DNA from: Sphagnum compactum | Taxonomy: Eukaryota > Bryophyta > Sphagnopsida > Sphagnales | Direction: 5' to 3' | Assembly: GCA_965153455.1 (NCBI GenBank) | Contig: OZ234495.1 | Span: 17,108,875-17,172,874 of the forward strand | Length of the DNA: 64,000 bases | Shown here: positions 10,544 through 20,600 of the stretch, in pieces | Position numbering within the stretch: the stretch's first letter is position 1 | Layout: the number at the start of each line of letters is the position of its first letter | Position numbers and translations under genes: made by a program | The notes under the pieces: model-generated | Database searches by the model: none | Told to the model about the DNA's origin: nothing | What the model saw: only the letters and a program-made list of their open reading frames with translations

Positions 10544-13500
10544 ATGCCCTCCTCTTGTTCTTGTTCTTCTTCCTCCTCCTCCTGCTGCTCCTTTCCTGAT
10601 GAGGTACTGGATGACGTCTTGGTTTTCCTCACACGCCATGAGGACAGAAACGCAGTGTCGCTGGTGTGCAAGGCATGGTTCCACACGGAGAGAGCGAGCA
10701 GGAGGACAGTGTTCATTGGCAACTGTTATGCCGTTTCTCCGGAGCAACTGGTGGCTCGTTTTCCCAAGATCACAGCACTGCTGATGAAAGGCCGTCCGAG
10801 GTTCACAGACTTCGGACTGGTTCCTCGCAACTGGGGAGCTTCCATCTTTCCATGGCTTCACGTCATGGCCAAGCATTACCCAGCACTGGAGGAGCTGCGC
10901 TTGAAGCGGATGACAGTCAGTGATGAGAGCCTGGAGCTCATCGCCCACTCTTTCTCCTCTAGCTTCCGTGTTCTCTCCCTCACCAGCTGCGATGGTTTCA
11001 GCACCGATGGTCTTGCACACATCACCAAGCACTGTGGGTGAGAAAGCAGAAGACCTAGACCCTTCTCTAGCACCCTTTTCTTCTCTCTCCTTGTGTTTTT
11101 GCTTGCACCCATGAAGGAAGTTTCTTCTTCTTCTTCATCCTTGCAAGGTTCATGACACCAGAAAACTGCTACCCATCAACAGTTTCTGAAGCTTTTCTTG
11201 GACACCCACAGAGAGATGTGTACAGTTTTCTCAGAGCTTTTCTTTGACACCCACAAGAGAGAAGGGTACAGTTTCCAAAAGCTTTTCTTTGACATCCACA
11301 GAGATGGGCTATGGGTTATGTTTGCTGTGCAGGAATCTGGCAGAGTTGGAGCTGCAAGAGAATGAGATTGATTTCCGAAGTGGAGAATGGTTGACAAGTT
11401 TTCCAGAAACCTACACTTCGCTTGTGTCTCTCAACTTTGCCACAGTGCGCAGTGAGGTGAACTATGTAGATGTGGTGGCATTAGAGCGGCTGGTGGCACG
11501 ATGTCCGTCACTGAAGAAACTGAAGCTGAACAAGGAGATCAGTCTGGACCAGCTGCAAAGACTGCTTCTGCGAGCTGGTCCCAATCTGGTGGAGCTTGGC
11601 ACTGGATCTTACTCCAAGAGCCTCTCCTGGGGACAACTTTCTGAGCTTCAGACCACTTTGGCCAAATGCAAGGACCTGAGAAGCTTGTCAGTTGTGTGGG
11701 AAGTTGCACCCATGTTTGTTCGAACCTTGTACCCCGTCTGCTTGCACTTGACAACTCTCAACCTCAGTGATGTTCATCTTCCCACCCCTGACTTCACCAA
11801 GCTCATCAGCCATTGCCCAAAACTGCAACGATTGCTGGTTAGTCCCTTCCCAAACTCTCTCTCTCTCTCCATGCATGTCCGTGTCCATGTCTGTGTCTCT
11901 GTGTCTCTCTTATCTTTTTTCTCTCAAGCTTTTTCCATCAGCAACAGTGGTTTTGTTGGCACATCTCCTCTTTGTGTCCATCCTTCACATGGATGTGCAT
12001 GCTTGCTTCCTTTCAAGTGCAAGCCCTTTGTGAACATTTCATCTCTTTTCCACATTTCCAGACTCCTCTTCTTCTTCAAGTCTCAAACATCATCATCACC
12101 TTCATGGGTTTTGCAGATGTCTTCTCTTTGTGTTCATCATCCTTCACATGAATGGCACTTTCTTCCTTTCAAGTGGCAAGTTCTTTGTGCACTTTTTTCT
12201 TCTCTTCTCCACATTTTGTCCAGAATCCTCTTCACCAAGTCTTGAACATGATCACCATCTGTCACAGCTTTGCACATCTTCTCTTTGTGTCCATCCTTCA
12301 CATAGTACCCTTGCGCTTTCTTCCTTTCAAGTGCATGATCTTTGTGCACTTTCTTCTTTTCTCCACATTGCCAGATTCCTCTTTCTCCAACTCTTGATTT
12401 TTGTGTGTCAATGCTTGTTTTGTTTTGAGTGTCTGTTCCCATCATAGCTCTGCAGTTTTGGTGCTCAAGAGAATGAATGTTTTGTGAATTTGGGTTTCTT
12501 CTTCTTTTTTTGCGCTCATCTGTTGCTGTTAGGTCAGTAACCAGATATCTATAAACAGATGATGATTATTATGATCTGTTTCTATCTGAAATTCTCTTCT
12601 GGTTGACGAAATTCATGAGGATGAAGAAAACTCTCAGTACTTCAATGAATATATTAAGTCAAACTTGCTCATTGAAAGATAGATGCTTATCTACTACACC
12701 TGGGTGACTGTTGGGAGCTGATTCGTTTTCTGTTGATTTCCAATTTTCATTAAAGAAAGTTTTTGGTATCTGGGTCTCAGCAACTACTGTGGGTGTGCCA
12801 CCACCAGGTGCAAGATGATGTCGGAGACAAGGGACTACAGGCAACTGCAATGTCTTGCAAGGATTTAAGAGAGTTGAGAGTGTTTCCAGTTAGAGATGAG
12901 GGCTGTGCGACTGAAGAAGGTCTGGTAGCAATCTCAGAGGGTTGTCCGAATCTAAGGAAGATTCTCTACTTTTGCAAGCAAATGACAAATGCAGCCATGG
13001 CCACGTTTGCCAGGAATTGTCAGAGGATGACGCACTTCCGCTTGTGTATATTGAAACTGTACGAGACTGACTGTATTACGAGTGAACCTTTGGATGAAGG
13101 TTTTGGGGCGATCTGCAGGGAGTGCAAAGATTTGAAACGTCTGGCTCTCTCTGGTCTCCTCACGGATAAAACCTTTGAGTACATTGGCCAGTTTGGAAAG
13201 AAGCTTGAAACCTTGTCAGTTGCATTTGCAGGCAACACGGACCTAGGCATGCAGTACGTTTTGGGTGGGTGTACAAAGTTGCGCAAATTGGAGATTAGGG
13301 ACTGTCCATTCGGTGATGAAGCTCTGCTTGCAGGGATTGACAAATATAACTCGATGAGATCTCTGTGGATGTCGGCATGTTCAATCACTCGCTTGGGTTG
13401 TCAGTTCTTGGCTGAAAAAAATCCATTCCTTAATGTCGAGATCATTAAGGAGGATATTGAGGGCAGTGAACATCATGTAGAGAAACTGTATGTATATCGC

Positions 13501-13551
13501 ACCATTGCAGGGCGTCGCAGTGATGCCCCACCCTCTGTGGAAGCGTTGTAG
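10544..13551 (+). CDS. Auxin receptor F-box protein, TIR1/AFB family (AFB4/5-like pocket residues)
   Basis: Three exons, 10544-11037, 11333-11837 and 12808-13551, join in frame to 580 codons. Introns are GT-AG and sit where those of plant TIR1 sit. By family the product is the F-box subunit of an SCF ubiquitin ligase in the nucleus. It binds auxin together with Aux/IAA repressors and marks them for degradation. The F-box is at about residues 16-55 (FPDEVLDDVLVFL, DRNAVSLVCKAW), followed by VFIGNCYAVSP and leucine-rich repeats to the end. Pocket signatures are KGRPRFTDF (82-90), HFRLC (409-413) and KRLALSGLLTDK (443-454). TIR1 has His78 and Ser438 at the sites occupied here by Arg86 and Ala446; the AFB4/5 branch is known for Arg and Ala. 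The Ser/Cys-rich first 16 residues are unusual but short. The start is the first ATG in frame with the F-box. Length matches the family (TIR1 is 594 aa). The family call is secure; the AFB4/5-type label rests on pocket residues only. Confidence 0.95.
11187..11310. repeat. Short tandem repeats in AFB intron 1
   Basis: Three imperfect copies of about 40-50 bp contain GCTTTTCTTTGACACCCACA followed by a TACAGTTT block. They end just before the exon 2 acceptor at 11331-11332 and account for the open reading frame across this part of the intron. Confidence 0.75.
11860..12400. repeat. Tandem repeats filling AFB intron 2
   Basis: Three to four diverged units of roughly 110-170 bp share TTTGTGTCCATCCTTCACAT, CTTCCTTTCAAGTG, CTTTGTGCACTTT and a TTCTCCACATTGCCAGA-like block. 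They make up most of the 970-nt intron 2 (11838-12807). The long pyrimidine-rich open frames here are repeat artefacts, not exons. Confidence 0.75.
13348..13369 (+). promoter_or_regulatory. Degraded miR393 target-site position in AFB exon 3
   Basis: This 22-nt stretch encodes part of NSMRSLWM, the codons that in TIR1 and AFB2/3 form the miR393 site. Against the site as I remember it there are about seven differences: three at the end pairing with the miRNA 3' end, two that would still allow G:U pairs, and internal mismatches near miRNA positions 5 and 13. The protein motif is kept while pairing is poor. AFB4/5 genes in flowering plants are also known as weak or non-targets. Confidence 0.5.
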
Positions 13552-13670
13552 GGAACAAAAAAAGATGAAAAATGACTTAAAATAGTTTGTTTTTCCTCCC
13601 CACCCTCTGTGGAAGCATTGCAGGGGAAAAAAAAAGATGAAAAATCACTTAAAATAGTTTGTTTTTCCTT
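13526..13670 (+). repeat. 72-bp tandem duplication spanning the AFB stop codon
   Basis: Two copies, 13526-13597 and 13598-13670, start CCCCACCCTCTGTGGAAGC and end with GTTTGTTTTTCCT. The first copy encodes the last residues (PPSVEAL) and the TAG stop. The second lies in the 3' untranslated region and differs by a few substitutions, including CAG where the first has the TAG. Confidence 0.9.
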
Positions 13671-16203
13671 CACACCTTGTCACTGTACTATCTTCCAATG
13701 TCATACTTTTTTGTTTTTACTACAAAGTAACACAGTTTGCAATAAGGAGAGAAGAAGAAGAAGAAGAAGAAGATGGAGATCAGGTGGGTTGGTGTTAAAG
13801 AAATGTTACAAGGGAGCTTATAAAAGGCTCAAAATTTGACCATCCTGTATGGTTTTTCCAAAGGTAGGGAGATGACAGTTTACAGAATTGTGGCTTTTTG
13901 TTTTTTCTCCCTTCTTTGTTGTGTTGGAATCGTTGCATAGGGATCTAGAGTTAGTCTTTTGGTAGTATGGAAGTTGGGGAAGTCAGAGAACTTATGGGAG
14001 CTTTTTTTATAACTTGTGTAGACAGTGTTTGTGGTGGGTCTATTATGTGTTTTTTATGTAACCTCATATATATGTTTTTTTCATAACTCCATATTATTCA
14101 AGAGTCAGATTTCCAACCTTGAGAGGAGTTTTGATTGATTTTGAGTCTCGAAAGGGATGCTGCTTACATGTGAATGAACTAAGAAAGGTGAGTGAGGTGC
14201 TTAATCTCTCAATCCCTAAGTGTGGTGGGTTGCATGAAATTTCTATTTGTGAGTATCGAGCTTTTTTGATTCAGGTGAGAGTTATTTATTGTGAGTACAG
14301 AAATTCTCAAGTATGGTGAGAGTTCAATTATTCGACTGCTTGGTTAGTTGAGTTGCACTTCCTCAATATACCCATTATTCTGTGTGAGTTTGTTAACATT
14401 GTCTGTATACAGACAAGGGTTATAGTCTTGAATAGGCCTTCGTGTAGGTGTGAAGAAAACTTGTTATGGCCAATGAGATTGCTTGATTTGGGAGCCCGAA
14501 TTTCATTCCATAGTTATCTTGAGTGAACTGACAGATAACTGTGTAATAGGGTTTGGTGGGTTTGTGAAACTTTTAGAGGACCACTGGATATGGTTGAAAG
14601 AGACCACCAATATTTCCAAGTAACATATACACTAGAAGAAAGCAGTTCAATGCAACACAGCAGCCTCTTTCATACTGGCTGGCTGGCTGCTTGGAAATTA
14701 GGTACTACTTTGTAGTATGCACCCACAAAGTGTGACCACTGCACTTCTCGAAACAGTAACTTGTGGCTTCCAAACCCATAATTTCATCTTCCTGGCTAAA
14801 GAGAAACTCATAATTTCATCTTCCTGGCTAAAGAGGTATTTCTCGTTCATTTTTTCATCTTGGAGAATAGAAGAATAAGTTCTGATTATTTCGATGATTC
14901 ACAAGTTCATTCTCCTTCCATTCTACTGTTGAATTGTTATTGTTAGTTCAATTTGCCGTCCTTTATATTTGTTTTAATGAATACAGACAAATTTGGAAAA
15001 TGGGTGGGAGGAGAACATTGAACTTGGCAGTGAAGAACCTGGGTTTGTACCCCTTATGCAAACTTTTCCTTAAGCTGCTGCTGTACAACCAACCATCCCA
15101 CCACATGAACTGCACAGAACAAAATGTTCAACCTTGTTATATTTGCAACACTATTGTAACTCTGATTACTTCATATCTTTGATGGCTGAAGAAGAAGAAT
15201 GCCATGCACATTTCCTCCTTAAATCTTTTCCAAAAGACTATTGCAAGCAAAATTTTGAAAAACATTTGCATGTTTCTTGGTTGCACATGTAAATTCATCA
15301 AGGAGCAAACAACAAGTGCAGTGGTTGGGGTGTGCAGAAGTGGTAGAAATTCTCCACCTTATGAACCAAAGGCAGAGAATGCAGTAACCCAGTGTATCAA
15401 TCAGATATAAGTCAGGCCAGGTTTTAAATCAGTGATTTTCTTCAGATATATAACCCGGCTAATATGCTGATAAATTGCTCTACAGTGCTTAAACTCTGGT
15501 TATATATTTGGCAAATCCATGTCAAACCTGGCTCATTTCTATAGTTTACTACCCAGGTCCATTTCCCTCTTGATTGGTATATACTTTCGTATACCCATCC
15601 ATTTATTTGTGCTTGAACTGGGAACCAATTTGTGGGTGACGCAGCTGCAGACCTAGTTGTAGACTCTAGGTTGCTCTTTGTCTTAAATGTACCTATTTTG
15701 CATTTACATTACCTACCTGTCTGTTACATAGTTTAGACCATCTCTCACAAAATTTCCTTGTACCGCCATAAGGGGTAGAGAGCTATTTTACAATGAGCTC
15801 ACACCCTAAACCCTAAACTTCCATGGCCCGAGGACCTGCTACTACAGAGCGAAATTCCTCATTGTCAATGACAACCTACCTCATGAAAACACAATTATCT
15901 GCTTGTCTATATCTTTCTCTACGCTCTCCTGATAAGACTTTTGGGTGCTTTCAACATTGTCCTTAGTAAGGAGGTTACAGATGCCTCTTGGCTATCTGTG
16001 GTGCCTCAGAAGAGCCACATGTTCAAAAAATGTAGGATGAGATTTACAATATTGTGGCTACAGGGGCTATGCCTCTTGCATAACTTAATTAGACATGAAT
16101 TAATCTCTTGATTGCACATTACCAACATGCTCATATGCTGTAGTGCCATCTACTGGTTATGACATCTTGAGACTCTTCTAAGTTACCTGAATATGTGTGC
16201 TTG
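13671..16203. other. Intergenic region between AFB and the ABC gene, including 3' untranslated sequence
   Basis: No additional gene is supported. The stretch contains a GAA run (13749-13772), a local 40-bp duplication of CATAATTTCATCTTCCTGGC near 14777-14832, and a short CCCTAAA pair near 15802-15817. Both flanking genes point towards it (AFB on plus, ABC gene on minus), so it holds two 3' ends. Open frames are short and unlike any family I know. Confidence 0.5.
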
Positions 16204-18662
16204 TCACAATCTCAGAACTCGATTTGAACTCAAATCATACGGATCTTCTCCAGCAATAGTTGAATGCAAGCGACCTCCTGCCCACCCATTGTTCAATGCA
16301 CGTACTGCCACTTTGGCAGATTCACCTATGACACGAGTTCCATCCACATTCTGCTCTTCAAATTCTGGCAATCCATTTGCAAGCCTCTCTTTTCGAATTT
16401 GTCTCTGCTCTTCAATCTCCTTCCGGAGCCACTTCTCCACTGCCCTCTGCAGAAACTTGTGCCAAAATAGTTTAGAACTTCAACTCAATCTTCAAGGTGA
16501 AATTCCACAGAAAGAGGATTGATTACCTATGTTGAGATTCATGTATTTTCAGAAGACCCTATTCCTCCCTGAATTGATTGATTGATGTTCACATAGTATG
16601 AGTCTTGACAAAACTAGGTACCAGACAAATGGTACAAAACACTTCCCAGAAGTGCAGTTTTGCTGAGGCTTAATAAGGGGCAAAAATCACACCATGAGAG
16701 ACAGCTCCCGCATGTCAACTATGTCACTGATGGGCTTAGCAAACTGTAGCCTTCCTTTAGCAACATAGGCCTAAAACCAACCAGAAAAGTGTCAGAAAAT
16801 GCAAGGTTCTGGTGGAGATCTTGATGTGAGAGATTTCATATCTGCATCTCAAAAATTGCTTCTAAGCTGTAGCACCTGTTTGCTTGCATGAGAGATGCAA
16901 ACATAAAATGAAAATGAGAAATGTAACTTCTGCATGTAGAGCAAGAAGTCTGGGAGTAAGTCGGAGAGAGAACATTACCAAATGAGATGGCCATGACTCA
17001 AGCCCGTCAAATATATGGGTGGCATAAATAATGGTGGCCCCTCTTTCCTCACACTCTGATTTCAGGAAGGCCACCAGATCAGCCCGTGCCAACACATCAA
17101 GGTCCACTGTTATCTCATCCAGGAGTAGGACCTTGCCACAAAAAAAGAGTCACATTCAGTCCATCTCTCTTGGCCAAAAGGCACAACAAACAATGTAGTT
17201 TCTGCCTCCTACCAGAGTACGATGTAGTGCAAGTTTAGTAACTACCAGTTGGTACACTGTTGTAGATTTCAGGTCGAGTCTCCTCAAGATATCATGATAT
17301 AGGAACTGAAAACCTTTTCCCCCTTTGCAATGACACTTGCTCTATCATGTTACACCACTTTGAGTCACTCTGTTGACAAAAAAATTATTGTGGGGAGTGG
17401 TAGACATGCACACCTGATAAGGACGGAGTAGCCCCATGCAGATCTGTACACGCCGCCGCTGCCCATCTGAGACTTTGTGCATGCGCCATGTCAAATCAAT
17501 GTCCAGAACCTGCACTTGTTTCCAATAACACCAACACTTCAACAAAAGAGGAGCATAAAAAGTTGAAATCTGGTTGTGTAGTTAAAACTTATCTTACATA
17601 GAAAAAACAACTAAGTAAACTCCCTATACACCACTGTGCCATGGCTTCAAAAACTTTTTCCTTTGAATTCAGTCAAAATTACTTGCCAAGGAAATGACAA
17701 GAAGCAGATAGATACCTTGATGAGGCGGTCTCTTCGTGTGGCATCAATCCCTTGCACACCAAAAATCATTTTCTCAGCAGCCACATCCATTTGAAGTGGA
17801 ACGTCAAAGCCAGCAAATGCCACATCTCTTCTCCACTGTACAAGCATGCATCAACACAGTAGTGCAACAAGCATTCAGACTGTGCCATGTCCACTCCCTT
17901 ACACATGAAAAAAAGAAACCACAGATATACAGCTCGCAGCATTTTTCCTCTGCAAATGCTTCACTTCTGTCCATTCTGCAGGACTAAAGTTTACAGCCCA
18001 TGACAATGCAGCTTCCCAGATATAAAACTATTAAGCTCAAACCACAAAGTTTGCAAGCAGCAGGAGGAGGAGGAGAAGAAGGAGCAGGGCAAAGAAAAGA
18101 TGCACCTCTCCACCAAGGTAAGAAAGTGCACCAGTTGAGGTCAGAGTGGTGTCATGGAAGGCTGATCTACCCAACACTCTAACCATAGCTGGATCCACCA
18201 TATGCTTTCCTCCCAGTATCTTCAGCAATGTTGTCTTGCCTGATTCATCAAGCACGAGAAAACATTTGAGAGTGAGTAGTGAAGCCGGTAGGTATGTTTG
18301 GTAGTTAAAAAAACACTCTCAATTGGCAAGCAAGCAAGGCGAGATACGAATTCCAGTAGGAAAACCAGTACAAGGGCATTGAGAAGCTCATAAAACCCTA
18401 AACCCTAGCACCACTGAGGAAGTTAGAAAGAAAGAACGAGAGAACTTCAGATGGAGATTCTGACTGACTGGAGGACTACAGTACCTGCTCCGTTTGCTCC
18501 TACAAGAAGACATCGATCGCCAGCACGCAGCGTGAGAGAGAAGTCCTGGATCAAAGGCTTGGCTCCGGGGGGAGGCGCGCCATCAATCCCTGGATACGTG
18601 AACTGGAGCTTGGTAATCTGCACCGTGACAGGACTTTTGCTGCCATCGTCAGCAGCAGCCAT
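16204..18662 (-). CDS. Soluble ABC ATPase, plant ABCI20/21 (yeast CAF16-like) family
   Basis: Seven minus-strand exons join in frame: 18662-18485, 18239-18106, 17835-17716, 17509-17414, 17131-16979, 16770-16693 and 16446-16204. They give 333 aa, close to Arabidopsis ABCI20. It is a single nucleotide-binding domain with no membrane segment. Walker A is GANGAGKTT (55-63), split by intron 1. The signature loop reads VSDGQRRR (157-164), Walker B is VLLLDE (177-182), and the switch histidine is in YATHIF (about 215). The family N-terminal motif FTYPGIDG is present. The C-terminus has a basic helix ([17 protein letters not shown]) and the family ending [13 protein letters not shown] and SSNRVLRL. 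Arabidopsis homologues are ER-associated and have been linked to cytokinin responses; yeast CAF16 associates with CCR4-NOT. Transport is unlikely. The start chosen is the ATG before AAADDGSK, as in homologues; the frame is open upstream to another ATG. All introns are GT-AG. Confidence 0.95.
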
Positions 18663-20600
18663 TTCTTCTTCCTCGTCCCCGTCTCCTAGATCTTCCTTCT
18701 CCCTCTCAGATCTCTCTTTCTCTTCTTTTCTCTTCGCCGATCGCTGTACTGAAACGAAAAAGCATAAGAGATGGAGATCTATATAAAGGACATTGCGAAG
18801 TGCAGGTTTTGTACAAATCGGACGTGGACTCTCTGTTGCCAGTCGTAGGGTTTCGTGAGGCTGCAATGGCCCACGTCGTCGCCTGCCAGCGACCCAGCAA
18901 TGGTCTCGTAGTACACACGGGCTTCAAGGAATGCTGCAGAAGAAGCGCAAGAAGAAGAAGAAGCAGCAGCAGCAGCAGCAACCGGGATTGATGATACGTG
19001 ACGAGCTTGCTATGAAAACGAAAGAAGGAAGTGCTTTCAAAGAAGGTTTTTTGCCTCCTTCTTTGAGGGTTTAGGGTTTTTTCTGTTGCTCAAGTGTTCT
19101 CAAATCACAACAGCCATCACAACATACCGTGTCACAAGGCTTTGCTGTTGTAACGCTGAGAGAAAATTGGGGCTGCAGGCAAAACATGGCCTGCATGCAG
19201 CAGCCAACAGTGGAGGAGGAGGTATCGACAGCTCCCATTTCTTTCTCTGTATTGACACTTAAACCCTAGCTCTAATTTGGATCAAGCCCTCATTCTTCCT
19301 GTTTGAAGACAATGCAAGAGTGAGCGAGTGCCTGCCTTTAATGCAAACAGACATGTGTAACACATTGGATTGGATGATCAAAGGCTTGCTTGATGTGATG
19401 CTGAGAGATTAGGGTTGCAAAGATTATGTGAAAAGTTGGGCTTGTATGGTAAGGTGCTTTCTGTCAGGAGTTGTGAGATGGGTAGATGATGTTGCTTGCT
19501 ACCCATGAGTACAACATGAGTGTGGCTGGGTACATACAGTTGTGTTGTTGAGAGCTGTCTGTTGGTAATGCAATGTGGCTGGTGGAGCAGATGGGAGCAG
19601 TTTCGGAATCATGGAAAGCTGAAGCTGCGAAGGAGCCTAACCAACCATGTGAGTGTTCTTCTTCTTCCTCTCTTCTCAGTGCATACAGTAAATCTTTGAA
19701 TTTGGGATAAGATTGAGAAAGTGATGCATTCAGCAAGGTCAAAACATGGATCATGTCGGCCTGGATGCAATTGTTTACAATGCTGCTGCTGCTGCTGCTA
19801 TGGCCATCAGAGCTTATCAGAAGAGAATGCAGACGTTTTGATAACATGCAATGATGCTCAAAGAGGTGAAAGAAGGGGATGGTGGATGCCAAATGAATTC
19901 ATGCTTACTATGATGCTTCAAAGTGTTTTAGAGAAAAGAGGAAAGTTTGAGGATGTCAAGTCTGAGATCCTTGGCTTTGGCATCAGTTGTATCCAACCTA
20001 GGGTTCTGGGGAGTTGCAAGTTGCTTCTTGTGTGGATTATTCTGTAACAATGTTTTCGCCCCCAGTATGGCCTCTTTTGGTCACTTTTCCACTTCTGTTG
20101 TAGAAATGATAATGTTGGTTGAATGGATACATACACATGAGTCGAACAACTTAGCAAATGTTTCAGCACTTCAGTGTTCAGCTCAGGTTCCTACTGCACA
20201 CTATGTATAAGCTGCTTGTTGTAAAGTCATGTGCAACCAAGGCTCATCCAAGTGCCATGAGCTTTACTTCAGAAACAATTACAATGCCTTCAAGCTTGTA
20301 ATGGAAAATAGAAAAAATATATTAGAATCTATATTTATGGGTGGTAGGAGTTTGTCTGGAATCATCTAGCAGGTGAGGAAATGACAAAATCCTCTGAAAT
20401 CCTTGCTGTCATCACAACTCCTGCAACATGGTGGGTGGTGAGGTTCGTGCTCAGAGGCACCCTTTTTCAGGTGTAAAACCATGAGCAGTTCACCACACGT
20501 TAGCCAGGTTCCATTCCATTTTACTCTCTTTCAATATCCCAGTTCAGCAAAATTGAACATGCTGTAGTTGTGTGTGTGAGACAAGGGATTGAAATCCTAA
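18663..20600. other. Upstream region of the ABC gene; no supported gene
   Basis: The sequence holds a TATATAAAG word at 18780-18788 that could serve either strand, AGA/CAG runs at 18948-18981, and a telobox block at about 19067-19079 (TTTAGGGTTT), repeated in part near 19260. A 108-codon plus frame at 19721 and an overlapping 142-codon minus frame at 19892 have no recognisable domain. The plus one contains a Cys run made by CTG repeats. I do not call either. Confidence 0.45.

Noticed and set aside
10490-11032. 180-codon minus-strand frame opposite AFB exon 1
   Set aside because: It is a shadow of the receptor exon: the plus frame has the F-box and pocket motifs, while the minus frame has none.
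11838-12447. Possible extension of AFB exon 2 through the open frame into intron 2
   Set aside because: Family alignment requires a join after CPKLQRLL to VQDDVGDKGL. The open frame beyond 11837 is Ser/Phe-rich repeat sequence, and a GT donor sits exactly at the expected place.
17647-17847. tRNA or other structural RNA genes across the window
   Set aside because: I scanned for GGTTCRANNCC-like words with paired arms and found none that fold as a cloverleaf. Candidates such as those near 17270, 27910 and 315 lack acceptor-stem pairing.
18447-18866. Longer N-terminus for the ABC gene starting MQPHETLRL
   Set aside because: Homologues begin close to the AAADDGSK start; the upstream frame is a Glu/Arg-rich leader-like stretch overlapping a possible TATA word.
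19464-19892. 142-codon minus-strand open frame upstream of the ABC gene
   Set aside because: No recognisable domain, Ser/Glu runs from trinucleotide repeats, and no splice or promoter context to support it.
19721-20047. Plus frame with a Cys-rich KHGSCRPGCNCLQC segment, faintly like the Cys motif of plant VAL-type B3 regulators
   Set aside because: The Cys run is produced by a CTG microsatellite, no B3 or CW domain is nearby, an equally long frame exists on the other strand, and the match is too short.
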